From Catellatospora sp. TT07R-123 (GTDB taxonomy: Bacteria > Actinomycetota > Actinomycetes > Mycobacteriales > Micromonosporaceae): a DNA stretch of 64,000 nucleotides. The notes under the pieces are model-generated. The model was not told the DNA's origin and did no database searches. It was given only the letters and a program-made list of their open reading frames with translations. Shown piece by piece: positions 20,297 to 29,049 of the stretch. The position numbers and the translations under genes were made by a program. The stretch's first letter is position 1. Each line of letters starts with the position of its first letter. The stretch is taken from the NCBI RefSeq assembly GCF_018327705.1, contig NZ_BNEM01000001.1:3782001-3846000 (forward strand), in the 5' to 3' direction.

Positions 20297-21940
20297 TCAG
20301 CCGTGCCGGGCCCAGGTGCTGGGACCGCCGAACCTCGCCTGCACCGGCGCGGGGGGCACCGGATCGTCCTCGGAGGGCATCAGCCCGATGCGTACGCCGC
20401 CGAACCCGCCGCCGGCGCCGGACAGGACGTTCTCCAGCAGGATGCCGCCGAGCACCGCGCCGCCGATGCCGCCCATCCCGAAGCCGCCCATGCCGCCGCC
20501 GCTGACGATGACCGGGCCGCCGCCCATGCGGCCGTAGCCGGACGGGAACGACCAGCGCTCGACGTCGTCGCGGGCGGCGTCCATGGCCTGGGCGGCCAGG
20601 TCGTGGGCGCGCTGGGCGGCGCTGAGCGCGGCCACCGGCTCGCCGCCCGCCGACGCCGCGTCGAGCTGCTGCTGCGCCTGCGCCAGGCGGGCCCGTGCGG
20701 TGGAGCCGACGGCGCCGCGCCGGGTGCTGATGAAACCGGCCGCCGAGTCGACCGCCGAGCGGGCCGCGAACAGCGCCTGCTCCAACTGGGCCCGCGCCTG
20801 GCCCGCCCGGTCGGCGGCGTCGCGCACCGCGCCCAGCGCCTGCCCGAGCGCCGTGTTGGCGCCCTCCAGGCGGCGCATCATGCCGAGCGGGTCGGTGCGC
20901 GGCGCGGCCAGCTGCGTGCGTACGTCGGTGGCGACCTGGTCGGCGCGGGCCACTGCGGCGGCCAGGTTCATCTGGTCGGCCGAGCCGCTGCCACCGGCCG
21001 CCTCCAGCGCGGCCCGGCCCGCGGCGACCTCGGCGTGCAGCTCGTCGCCCAGCCGGGTGGCGGCCTGCCCGGCCGCGTCGAGGTCGGCTGACGTCTTGCC
21101 CACCGCGCCGAGCAGTTGCCCGGCCTGGTCCACGGCCTGCTGGGCGCCGCGCAGCGCGACGGCGGCCTGGCCCCGGTCGGCCGCGGCGAGGCCGGTCGCG
21201 GCGTGCCCGAGCTGCTCGTCGGCGAAGTCGAGCCGCGCGGCGGCCTCGGTGGCGTTGCCGGAGACGGCCGCGAGCGCGCCCTCGGTGTAGCGGGTGCCGA
21301 GCCTGGCCAGCGTGGCCTGCGCGTCGGGCAGCCCGGCCCGCAGCTGCGCCGCGCGGGCGGTCAGGTCCCGGCTGAGCTGCTCGGCGTTGTCGCCCATGGC
21401 CCGCAGCTGCTCGAACGCGTCGGCCTGGGCGTCGAGGCGCTGGTCGACCGCGGCGCAGCGCTGGAGGATCTCGGCCAGCAGCCGGCGCTGGGTCGGCTCG
21501 TCCTCGGGGATCTCGTCGTCGAGCTGCTGCCGGATCCGGAACGCGGCGGCCACCTCGTCCTTGGCCGCGGCGACGGCCTGTGTGTACGGCGCGACGGCGT
21601 CGGTGCCGTACTGGGCGGTGGCGAAGCCGAGCTCCTGCTCGCTGGTGCGGACCGCGTTGTCGACGGCGACGAGCTGCCCGTTGGCACGGGTGGACAGGTC
21701 GGTGGTGGACATCCCGGCGTACGGGTCGGGCGGGCCGGACGGAGGCGTCGGGCCGCTGCCGCCACCGCCGGGTCCGCCCCGACCGGGCGGCCGCCTGCGG
21801 CGCAGCACGAACAGGACGATCGCCAGGGCGACGAGGAACGTCAGCAGGCAGCACAGCACCGAGTAGAGATCGGCTCCCCCGCTGTCGACTGGCACCTGCC
21901 CACCATAACCCGGGTCTAGCAGGCAAAACGGCCGAATCAT
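20297..21940 (-). CDS. TPM-associated coiled-coil membrane protein lacking the TPM domain
   Basis: This protein of up to 547 residues has one membrane helix (~27-46) ending in an Arg cluster and then a Gly/Pro-rich linker. A long helical region (~75-455) begins with the conserved MSTTDLSTRANGQLVAVDNA segment. The C-terminus is Gly-rich (GGGMGGFGMGGIGG). In actinobacteria this tail usually follows an N-terminal TPM domain, which is absent here. The start is uncertain: the ATG at 21940 has a poor ribosome site, and a GTG at 21895 would put ~14 residues before the helix. It sits between the GGDEF-EAL gene (14 bp) and pspA (31 bp). A membrane-integrity role with PspA is inference. Confidence 0.8.
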   Translation of the reverse strand: MIRPFCLLDPGYGGQVPVDSGGADLYSVLCCLLTFLVALAIVLFVLRRRRPPGRGGPGGGGSGPTPPSGPPDPYAGMSTTDLSTRANGQLVAVDNAVRTSEQELGFATAQYGTDAVAPYTQAVAAAKDEVAAAFRIRQQLDDEIPEDEPTQRRLLAEILQRCAAVDQRLDAQADAFEQLRAMGDNAEQLSRDLTARAAQLRAGLPDAQATLARLGTRYTEGALAAVSGNATEAAARLDFADEQLGHAATGLAAADRGQAAVALRGAQQAVDQAGQLLGAVGKTSADLDAAGQAATRLGDELHAEVAAGRAALEAAGGSGSADQMNLAAAVARADQVATDVRTQLAAPRTDPLGMMRRLEGANTALGQALGAVRDAADRAGQARAQLEQALFAARSAVDSAAGFISTRRGAVGSTARARLAQAQQQLDAASAGGEPVAALSAAQRAHDLAAQAMDAARDDVERWSFPSGYGRMGGGPVIVSGGGMGGFGMGGIGGAVLGGILLENVLSGAGGGFGGVRIGLMPSEDDPVPPAPVQARFGGPSTWARHG

Positions 21941-21954
21941 GCGGCCCCGGGCGG

Positions 21955-24513
21955 CTAGCCCGAGGCCAGACCACCCGGCTCGGCGCGCAGTTTCCGGGAC
22001 GGTCGGGCGGCCGACGCGAGCGTGCGCAGCGCCTCGATGATCTGGTCGCCCGGCAGCGGCCGGGAGAAGTGGAAGCCCTGCCCCGCGTCGCAGCCGAGCT
22101 TGCGCAGCACGGCCCGCTGGTCGCCGGTCTCCACGCCCTCGGCCACCACCCGGATGCCGAGCTGGCGGCCCAGGTCGACGACGGCGCGCACGATCGCGGC
22201 ATCCTGCTTGGACTCGCCCATCCGCGCCACGAACGTACGGTCGATCTTCAGCTCGTCGACGGCGATGCGGGTCAGGAACGTCAGCGACGAGAAGCCGGTG
22301 CCGAAGTCGTCCACGGCGAAGCGGACCCCGAGCTGGCGCAGGTCCCGCAGCACCTGGTCGGTGACGGGCAGCGGGCTGAGCACCACCGTCTCAGTGATCT
22401 CCAGGACCAGCCGGGACGCGGGCAGCCGGTGCTTGGCCAGCAGCTCGGCCACGTCGGCGGGCAGGCGCGGGTCGAGCAGGCTGCGCGGCGACAGGTTCAC
22501 CGCGACCGGCAGCTCCATGCCCAGCGCGCCCCACTGCGCGGCGAAGCCGAGCGCCTGGTCGAGCACGTGCCGGGTGAACCGGCCGAGCAGGTCGCTGGCC
22601 TCCACGGCTCGGACGAAGTGGACCGGGGTGAGCAGGCCGCGGCGGGGGTGGTGCCAGCGGATCAGCGCCTCCACCCCGGTCGGCGCGCCGGTGTGCAGGT
22701 CGACGGCGGGCTGGAGCACCAGGTGCAGCTGGTCGTCGGCGGCCAGGGCGGTCCGCAGCTCGGCCACCAGCGCCAGCCGGTCGGTGCTGGTCCGGTCGCG
22801 GGCCGGGTCGTACGCGGTGACCCGCGCCCCGGACTCCTTGGCCTGATACAGCGCGATGTCGGCGCGGCGCAGCAGCTCGGTCGGGTCGAGCTCGCCCGCG
22901 GCGGCCACCACCACGCCGACCGAGACCTCCGACGACAGGGTCACCCCGGCCACCTCGGTCGGGCTGGCCAGCGCCGCGGCCAGCGCCCGCGCCCGCCGCT
23001 CGGCGACCGTCCGCGCGGCACCCAGCAGGTCGGGCTCGGCGGCGTCGCGGTCCCACGACATCGCGGGCAGGTCGGTGATCAGCAGCGCGAACTCGTCGCC
23101 GCCCAGCCGGGCCACCAGCTCGGACTCGCCCGCGTCGGTGATCAGCCGGGTGGCGGCGGTCTGCAGCAGCTCGTCGCCGGCCAGGTGCCCCAGGGTGTCG
23201 TTGACCTCTTTGAAGTGGTCCATGTCCAGCAGCAGCAGCGCGACCGGGCTGCGCGCGTCCAGGCCGCGCAGCACCGCGTCGCCGCGCGCCAGCAGCGCGT
23301 CGCGGTTGAGCAGGCGGGTCAGCGGGTCGTGATGCGACTCGTACGTGTTGCGCTCACGCAGTTCGCGCAGGGCGCTGTGGGTGGCGGCGTCGTGCAGCGC
23401 CGCCGCGAGCGCGTCCCCGAACGCGGCCAGCCGGTGCTGGTCGTTGAGGCCCCAGGTGCTCTGCCGCGCCAGCCGCAGGGTGAGCAGCCCGACCGGGCCG
23501 CCCGCCACCTCCAGCAGCCGGGTCACCACGGGCAGCCGGTCGTTCTCGGCCGGCTGGACGTCGGCCGGCTCGGCGGCGGCCAGCTCGAACACCCCGCCGC
23601 GGGTGGCGCCGTGGTAGCGGGTGTGCGAGGCGAGCACGGTCAGCTCGGCGGCGCGTACGGGGAACAGCGACTGCGCCGCGCGCAGGCCCTCCTGCGCCAC
23701 CGCGACCTCGTCCAGCTTGTGCAGCGACCGGCTGGCCGCCGCGAAGGCACCCCAGGTGCGCCGCTCCTCGTCCTCGCGCAGCCGGTGCACGTAGAGCTGG
23801 TGCAGCAGCCACAGCAGCGGCGGCAGCACCCACAGCCAGCTGCTGCGCCACAGGCCGACCGTGAGCAGGCCCAGGGCCACGTTCCCGACGATCATGACGG
23901 GCGTGCCGCGCAGCGCCTGCCACACCACGCCGAACATCGACTGGCCGTCGCGCACACCCAGGTGCAGGGCCAGCAGCAGCGCGCTGCACAGCAGGTAGAG
24001 CACCGCGGCGGCGACCACGACCGCGGCCGACGACGGGGTCACCGGGCGGGTCTGCACCCCGCTGGCGGAGACCACCAGCACCGCGACCCCCGCCGACAGG
24101 GTCAGCGAGGCCGAGGCCCGCACCACCTCGAACGCCGTGGTCCGGTTGCCGGTGAACAGCGCCAGCACCGGCTTGGCGACCAGCACGGCCAGGCCTGTCG
24201 CGGCGGGCAGCCAACCGGCCGGCACCAGCGTGAAGCCGACGATCAGCGCGGCCTCGCCCCAGTCGACGTCGATGTAGGTCGAGCCGACCCGCATCCGCAG
24301 GCCGAACAGGTGCGCCAGCACGATGAGGCCGACCAGCAGCCCGAAGTCGGCGGGCCGGCCACCGCCGCCGGAGGCGAGCAGCAGCCCGCCGACGACGACG
24401 AGTGCCGCGCACGCCGCCAGACCGGCGGTCACCAGCCGGACCGGGCGGGTCGTCCCCGCCACTCCCGACCAGCGCTGCCACCGGTCCCACGTACGCGAGA
24501 GCCATGTGCTCAT
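21955..24513 (-). CDS. Membrane-bound diguanylate cyclase/phosphodiesterase (GGDEF-EAL)
   Basis: This 852-residue cyclic-di-GMP enzyme begins with about eight membrane helices (~25-240). A GAF-like region (~250-400) follows, then a GGDEF domain with an intact LGGDEFALL motif (~470) and an EAL domain with EALIRWHHP (E at ~615). The EAL residues expected for activity are visible: NLSPRSL, LEITETV, DDFGTGFSSL, LKIDRTFV, VVAEGVET and GFHFSRPLP. Both synthesis and breakdown are possible from motifs alone. The gene heads a probable - strand group with the TPM-tail protein and pspA. In actinomycetes c-di-GMP controls development, so a morphogenetic role is plausible but not shown. Confidence 0.94.
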   Translation of the reverse strand: MSTWLSRTWDRWQRWSGVAGTTRPVRLVTAGLAACAALVVVGGLLLASGGGGRPADFGLLVGLIVLAHLFGLRMRVGSTYIDVDWGEAALIVGFTLVPAGWLPAATGLAVLVAKPVLALFTGNRTTAFEVVRASASLTLSAGVAVLVVSASGVQTRPVTPSSAAVVVAAAVLYLLCSALLLALHLGVRDGQSMFGVVWQALRGTPVMIVGNVALGLLTVGLWRSSWLWVLPPLLWLLHQLYVHRLREDEERRTWGAFAAASRSLHKLDEVAVAQEGLRAAQSLFPVRAAELTVLASHTRYHGATRGGVFELAAAEPADVQPAENDRLPVVTRLLEVAGGPVGLLTLRLARQSTWGLNDQHRLAAFGDALAAALHDAATHSALRELRERNTYESHHDPLTRLLNRDALLARGDAVLRGLDARSPVALLLLDMDHFKEVNDTLGHLAGDELLQTAATRLITDAGESELVARLGGDEFALLITDLPAMSWDRDAAEPDLLGAARTVAERRARALAAALASPTEVAGVTLSSEVSVGVVVAAAGELDPTELLRRADIALYQAKESGARVTAYDPARDRTSTDRLALVAELRTALAADDQLHLVLQPAVDLHTGAPTGVEALIRWHHPRRGLLTPVHFVRAVEASDLLGRFTRHVLDQALGFAAQWGALGMELPVAVNLSPRSLLDPRLPADVAELLAKHRLPASRLVLEITETVVLSPLPVTDQVLRDLRQLGVRFAVDDFGTGFSSLTFLTRIAVDELKIDRTFVARMGESKQDAAIVRAVVDLGRQLGIRVVAEGVETGDQRAVLRKLGCDAGQGFHFSRPLPGDQIIEALRTLASAARPSRKLRAEPGGLASG

Positions 24514-24620
24514 CGCAGCCCCCTGTCCGAGCGCACGCGCGGCGGAGGCAGTCGCCGAGGTGCGGCGACGCGCGCTCCGCCTGACGTGCCAGCGCCCGCC
24601 GGTGGTAGGTCCCGGACCGC

Positions 24621-24842
24621 CTATCGGGCGTCCGGCGAGGTGGGCGTGTCAGGCCGCACACCGCCACCCATGCTGGCGGAATCGAACGTCTCGGGCAACC
24701 GCTTGATTCGCTTGTTCATGTTGCGAATCAGGAAAACCGTGGCCGCACCCAGCAGCAGGATCAACAGCAGGGCCATCGGCCCTGCTAGACCGTCGCCCGA
24801 GCGGGTGTCGCCGAAGTTGTTGTCGGCCAGGATCTGCAGCAT
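24621..24842 (-). CDS. Small single-pass membrane protein downstream of mca
   Basis: This ~73-residue protein has one membrane helix (~22-41, MALLLILLLGAATVFLI) followed by a basic stretch and a polar tail. I prefer the ATG at 24842, close behind an AGGTGAGG site. A GTG at 24851, overlapping the mca stop as GTGA, is the alternative. A small gene occupies the equivalent place beside mca in mycobacteria (Rv1083), so this is a conserved neighbour of unknown function, perhaps linked to mycothiol conjugate handling. Confidence 0.75.
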   Translation of the reverse strand: MLQILADNNFGDTRSGDGLAGPMALLLILLLGAATVFLIRNMNKRIKRLPETFDSASMGGGVRPDTPTSPDAR

Positions 24843-24847
24843 GGTCC

Positions 24848-25738
24848 TCACCTGTCGCTCACGGCCGGCTCACGCAGGCCGGCGAAGAGGTCGTCCTCGG
24901 GGATCGCGGTCTGCACGACCGAGCGGACCAGCTGGTAGTCCTCGGTCGGCCAGGCCGCGCGCTGGACGTTCAGCGGGGCGCGGAACCACGGCCCGTCGGG
25001 GTCGATCTGGGTCGCGTGCGCCCGCAGGGCGTCGTCGCGCAGCTCGAAGAACTCCCCGCACGGGATGCGGGTGGTGATCCGCGGCGACTTGTCGCCGATC
25101 CAGTCGTCGTTGAGGCGCTCCCCGTACGGCGACTCCAGGCCCGCGGCGAGCATGGCCTCGTGCAGCGCGGAGAACTTCAGCTTCGTGAAGCTGATGTGGT
25201 AGTAGGTCTTGGCCACCTGGAACGGCTCGCCCAGGTCGGGGCGGTAGGCCGGGTCCGCGGCCGCCTCCAGCGCGATCATGCTGATCACGTGCGTCTGGAT
25301 GTGGTCGGGGTGCGGGTAGCCGCCCTCCTCGTCGTAGGTCAGCAGCACCTCCGGGCGGAACTCGCGGATCAGCTTGACCAGCGGCACCGCCGCGTCGGCC
25401 GCCGGCATCCGGGCGAAGCAGCCCTCGGGCAGCCCGGACGGGTCGGCCGGGTCGAAGCCCTCGATCCAGCCCGAGTCGACGAAGCCCAGCCAGGCCTGGT
25501 CGACGCCCAGGATGTCCCGGGCCGCCGCCATCTCCGCCTTGCGGATCTCGGCGATGTTCTCCCAGACCTCCGGGCGGTCCAGCTTCGGATTGAGCACGTC
25601 CCCGCGTTCGCCGCCGGTACACGTGACGACCAGCACCTCCGCGCCCTCGCGGACATAACGTGCCATCGTCGCCGCCCCCTTGGACGACTCGTCGTCCGGA
25701 TGGGCGTGCACCGCCATCAAGCGCAGCCGCTGCGTCAC
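24848..25738 (-). CDS. mca: Mycothiol S-conjugate amidase
   Basis: This 296-residue zinc hydrolase of the LmbE family cleaves mycothiol S-conjugates so that mercapturates can be exported, a detoxification step specific to actinobacteria. The metal site HAHPDDE is at residues 11-17, and a second metal ligand region is YDEEGGYPHPDH (~134-145). Length and the SFTKLKFSALHEAM segment fit Mca rather than the paralogue MshB. The GTG start at 25738 has GGGGAG 6 nt upstream; an in-frame start 11 codons earlier lacks a site. It is divergent from the DUF4307 gene, with greA beyond, the usual actinobacterial order. Confidence 0.93.
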   Translation of the reverse strand: MTQRLRLMAVHAHPDDESSKGAATMARYVREGAEVLVVTCTGGERGDVLNPKLDRPEVWENIAEIRKAEMAAARDILGVDQAWLGFVDSGWIEGFDPADPSGLPEGCFARMPAADAAVPLVKLIREFRPEVLLTYDEEGGYPHPDHIQTHVISMIALEAAADPAYRPDLGEPFQVAKTYYHISFTKLKFSALHEAMLAAGLESPYGERLNDDWIGDKSPRITTRIPCGEFFELRDDALRAHATQIDPDGPWFRAPLNVQRAAWPTEDYQLVRSVVQTAIPEDDLFAGLREPAVSDR

Positions 25739-25817
25739 CGCGTACTCCCCACGTGCGAGAATCAACCCCACCAGTCTTCCTCACGCCTCCGACACGCCAA
25801 GCGAAGGACCCCCCACG

Positions 25818-26261
25818 GTGACCGAGACCTCGACGAACACGCCCGCCGGCACCACCGGTGAGCGTGCGCCGTGGCCCGCGGGGCGGTATGGCAGGCGCCG
25901 CGAGCGCCGCACGACGCCGCGCGCGGTGGTCGGGGTGCTCGCGGCGGTGACCGCGGTGGCCATGGCGGCGATCGGCTGGCAGCTCTTCCGGGCGTACGGC
26001 GACGGCGACTACAGCGCCTCGGTGACCCGCTTCACCGACATGACGGACACCCAGGTCGTGATCACGATCCTGGTCCGGCTGCCCGCCGACGGCGACGCCG
26101 TGTGCACCCTGCGGGCGCGCGGCGCCTCCGGTGCCCAGGTGGGCCAGGAAGACGTGACCGTCAGTCCGGGACCCGACCCGGCCCGCACCCAGGTGACACA
26201 TCGCCTGGTCACGAGCGGGCGGCCGGTCACCGGCGAGGTTAAGGGATGCCGTCCGGCCTGA
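25818..26261 (+). CDS. DUF4307 membrane protein
   Basis: This 147-residue protein has a polar, Arg-rich N-terminus, one membrane helix (~42-60, VVGVLAAVTAVAMAAIGW) and an extracellular domain rich in beta-like segments. That domain ends with a conserved-looking VKGC. The architecture and position between mca and greA match DUF4307 proteins such as mycobacterial Rv1081c; function is unknown. The GTG start at 25818 is preceded by a modest GAAGGA site. It is divergent from mca across ~80 bp. Confidence 0.85.
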   Translation: MTETSTNTPAGTTGERAPWPAGRYGRRRERRTTPRAVVGVLAAVTAVAMAAIGWQLFRAYGDGDYSASVTRFTDMTDTQVVITILVRLPADGDAVCTLRARGASGAQVGQEDVTVSPGPDPARTQVTHRLVTSGRPVTGEVKGCRPA

Positions 26262-26325
26262 AGCGCTGGTAAGTTGGTAACTTCGCCCATCGCGCTCAAC
26301 GCGGCCGTTATCACGTGACGTGCCC

Positions 26326-26354
26326 TTGACATACGCGTGGACGATTGCACATGA
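26326..26354 (+). promoter_or_regulatory. Candidate promoter of greA
   Basis: A consensus -35 hexamer TTGACA (26326-26331) lies about 60 bp before the greA start. At 17-18 nt spacing the -10 region reads ACATGA or CATGAA, which is poor, so only the -35 box is convincing. Confidence 0.4.
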
Positions 26355-26385
26355 ATCCGCCCGCAAGACCCTGAGGAGAACGCCC

Positions 26386-26874
26386 GTGTCCACGACTGAC
26401 GCCACCTGGCTGTCCCAGGACGCGTACGACAAGCTCCAGGCCGAACTCGCCGAGCTGATCGCCGCCCGCCCCGCCATGGCCGCGGAGATCAACGCCCGCC
26501 GCGAGGAGGGCGATCTGCGCGAGAACGGCGGCTACCACGCCGCCCGCGAGGAGCAGGGCAAGGCCGAGGGCCGCATCCGCCAGCTCCAGGAGCTGCTGCG
26601 AGTGGCCAAGGTCGGCGAGGCCAAGAACACCGACAAGGTCACCGTGGGCACCGTCGTCACGATCTACTTCGACGACGACACCGAGGACACCGAGACCTTC
26701 CTGCTCGGCTCGCGCGAGATCGCCGCCACCACGGACCTCACGGTGTACTCCCCCGAGTCCGCGCTCGGCCGGGCCATCCTCGGCTCGCGCAAGGGCCAGA
26801 CGGTCACCTACACGGCCCCCAGCGGCGCCGACATCAAGGTCACCATCGTGTCCTTCGAGCCCTTCGCGGGCTGA
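26386..26874 (+). CDS. greA: Transcription elongation factor GreA
   Basis: This 162-residue factor rescues backtracked RNA polymerase by promoting transcript cleavage in the secondary channel. The N-terminal coiled coil (~1-75) carries the acidic tip region NARREEGDLRENGGYHAARE, with the D and E residues that coordinate Mg in the family. The C-terminal FKBP-like domain includes VGTVVTIYFDDDTED and the closing GSRKGQTVTYTAPSG. The GTG start at 26386 follows GAGGAGAA at good spacing. It is downstream of DUF4307 and convergent with ilvA. Confidence 0.96.
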   Translation: MSTTDATWLSQDAYDKLQAELAELIAARPAMAAEINARREEGDLRENGGYHAAREEQGKAEGRIRQLQELLRVAKVGEAKNTDKVTVGTVVTIYFDDDTEDTETFLLGSREIAATTDLTVYSPESALGRAILGSRKGQTVTYTAPSGADIKVTIVSFEPFAG

Positions 26875-26914
26875 CCCGAACCTGCCGTGCGGACCGCCGC
26901 CGGGCGCGGGTGGG

Positions 26915-28132
26915 TCAGGGGTTGACCTCGACCTGGTAGCCGGCGGCGGTCAGCGCGCTGACCAGGCGGTCGGAGTGCTCGGCGCCGCGGGTCTCCACGG
27001 ACAGGTCCACCTCGACCTCGCCCAGGTGCAGCCCGGGGTCGTGGCGCTGGTGCGCGACGTCCAGCACGTTGGCCCGCTGCTCGGCGATGAGCGTCAGCAG
27101 CGCCGCGAGCTGGCCGGGCCGGTCGGCGCAGCGTACGCCCAGGTGCAGGTAACGCCCGGCGGCGGTGAGCCCGTGCTCGATCAGCCGGACCATCAGCAGC
27201 GGGTCGATGTTGCCGCCGGAGACCACCGCGACGACCGGCGTACGGACCTCGACCTTGCCCGCCAGCAGCGCGGCCACCCCCACCGCGCCGGCCGGTTCGG
27301 CGACGAGCTTGCCGCGCTCCAGCAGCATCAGCAGCGCCCGGGAGATCTCCTCGTCGGTGACCGTGACGACCTCGTCGACGAGCTTGCTGATGTGGGCGAA
27401 GGTCAGGTCGCCGCAGCGGCCGACCGCGATGCCGTCGGCGATGGTGGCGATGCTGGGCAGGCGCACCGGGCGGCCCGCGCGCAGCGCCGGGGGCACCGCG
27501 GCCGCCCCGGCCGCCTGCACGCCGATGATCTGGATGTCGGGGCGCAGCGCCTTGGCGGCCACCGCCATTCCGGAGATCAGGCCGCCGCCGCCGATCCCGG
27601 TGATGATCGTCTGTACGTCGGGGACCTGCTCCAGGATCTCCAGCGCCACCGTGCCCTGCCCGGCGATCACGTCCGGGTGGTCGAACGGGTGGATGAAGAC
27701 CGCCCCGGTGCGCTCGGCGAACTCCTGCGCCGCGACCAGCGCCTCGTCCACGGTCGAACCGGCCAGCTGCACGCTGGCGCCGTACCCCCGGGTGGCCGCG
27801 ACCTTGGGCAGCGGCGCGCCCACCGGCATGAACACGGTCGCGCGGGTGCGGCACAGCCCGGCCGCCAGCGCCACGCCCTGGGCGTGGTTGCCCGCGCTGG
27901 CCGCGACCACGCCGCGCAGCCGCTCCTGCTCGCTGAGCCCCGAGATCCGGGTGTACGCCCCGCGCACCTTGTACGACCCCGCGCGCTGGAGGTTCTCGCA
28001 CTTGAGCCAGGCCGGGCCGCCGAGCTTGGCGGTCAGCGGCCGGTTCGGCTCGATCGGGGTGGTGCGCACCACCGAGCGCAGCCGCTCCCGGGCGTGTTCG
28101 ATGTCGGCGAGGCTGACCAGCTCAGGTGTCAC
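26915..28132 (-). CDS. ilvA: Threonine ammonia-lyase
   Basis: This 405-residue PLP enzyme deaminates threonine to 2-oxobutanoate, feeding isoleucine synthesis or threonine breakdown. The PLP lysine is in GSYKVRGAY (K ~55), the phosphate-binding loop is GIGGGGLISG, and ASAGNHAQG is typical of the fold-type II lyases. The last ~75 residues form a single ACT-like domain, the short form usual in actinobacteria, suggesting allosteric control. The GTG start overlaps the end of the upstream DUF4328 gene by 4 bases (GTGA), so the two are translationally coupled. Serine as an additional substrate is likely for the family. Confidence 0.94.
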   Translation of the reverse strand: MTPELVSLADIEHARERLRSVVRTTPIEPNRPLTAKLGGPAWLKCENLQRAGSYKVRGAYTRISGLSEQERLRGVVAASAGNHAQGVALAAGLCRTRATVFMPVGAPLPKVAATRGYGASVQLAGSTVDEALVAAQEFAERTGAVFIHPFDHPDVIAGQGTVALEILEQVPDVQTIITGIGGGGLISGMAVAAKALRPDIQIIGVQAAGAAAVPPALRAGRPVRLPSIATIADGIAVGRCGDLTFAHISKLVDEVVTVTDEEISRALLMLLERGKLVAEPAGAVGVAALLAGKVEVRTPVVAVVSGGNIDPLLMVRLIEHGLTAAGRYLHLGVRCADRPGQLAALLTLIAEQRANVLDVAHQRHDPGLHLGEVEVDLSVETRGAEHSDRLVSALTAAGYQVEVNP

Positions 28133-28965
28133 ACCTGGATCGTGCCACCCGCTACAGCCTGCCCGCCCCCGGGTACGCCGTCCGGGACGGCCGTCACGGA
28201 CTGCGCCGCCGCAGCCGCGTACGCCGCGTAGGCGTGCACGACCTCACCGCGCGCGATCCGGTCGGTCTGGGCCTGGCTGACGTGGTAGACCAGGAACGCG
28301 AGGCAGCCGCCCGCCACCGCGAACACCAGCGCCATCCCCCCGTTGACGAGCAGGTACTGCTCGACGTCGTAGTCGCGGCCCTTCAGGTAGCCGAGGTCGT
28401 CCAGGTCCAGGAGACGGGGGAGGAACTGGTAGCTCAGGTAGCAGGTCCACCACCCGGCCACCACCGGGCCGACCCAGCGCCGGTGCAGGCTCTGCTTGGC
28501 CACCTGGAACACCAGCTGGCACGGAATGACGAAGTTCGCGAGCGGGGTGATCCAGCCGCCGAACGCCCAGCCCGCGCCCAGGTCGGAGCCCGCGCCGGGG
28601 AAGGCGTCGAGGTTCTTGCGCGCCCGCCACAGCCAGTTCGTCACCAGTACGGCCGTCACCACCAGCACCAGGAAGTCGACGACGGTGCCCACCCACCGCA
28701 GCCGCAGCGCCCAGGCGACCCCGTCGCTGGTGCCGGCGGCCGCGGACTGCTCCCACAGGTGCCGGCCGATCAGCGGCAGGACGACCGCCGTCAGCAGCCG
28801 CACCGCGGACGCGGCGGCGAGCGCCACCACGGTGGCCAGGCCCAGGCCCCGCACCGCGAACGTGCGGACGTTGGGCCAGGTCGGCGGCTGGTTCCGGTCG
28901 GCTCCGCACGTGGTGCAGTAGGCGGTGTTCGGGTCGGTGTGGTTGCCGCAGTGCGCGCAGATCAC
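28129..28965 (-). CDS. Zinc-ribbon DUF4328 membrane protein
   Basis: This 278-residue protein opens with a zinc ribbon (CAHC at ~3-6, CTTC at ~17-20) and has about six membrane helices. The segments WLWRARKNLDAF and LGAGWAFGGWITPLANFVIP are the hallmarks of DUF4328. The GTG start at 28965 has GGAGAG 7 nt upstream. It precedes and overlaps ilvA by 4 bases. No function is assigned to the family; the coupling to ilvA may be incidental. Confidence 0.88.
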   Translation of the reverse strand: MICAHCGNHTDPNTAYCTTCGADRNQPPTWPNVRTFAVRGLGLATVVALAAASAVRLLTAVVLPLIGRHLWEQSAAAGTSDGVAWALRLRWVGTVVDFLVLVVTAVLVTNWLWRARKNLDAFPGAGSDLGAGWAFGGWITPLANFVIPCQLVFQVAKQSLHRRWVGPVVAGWWTCYLSYQFLPRLLDLDDLGYLKGRDYDVEQYLLVNGGMALVFAVAGGCLAFLVYHVSQAQTDRIARGEVVHAYAAYAAAAAQSVTAVPDGVPGGGQAVAGGTIQV

Positions 28966-29049
28966 AGCATCTCTCCAGGGTCGAGGGCCCCGGCAGCGTA
29001 GCCGAACCTGATCTAGCGGGTGACCCCGTTTTCGGCGGGCGGCACCGCG

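Noticed and set aside
21580..25077. 1,165-residue + strand open frame
   Set aside because: It runs antisense across the GGDEF-EAL gene, which has intact motifs. The product is low-complexity Arg/Gln/Gly.
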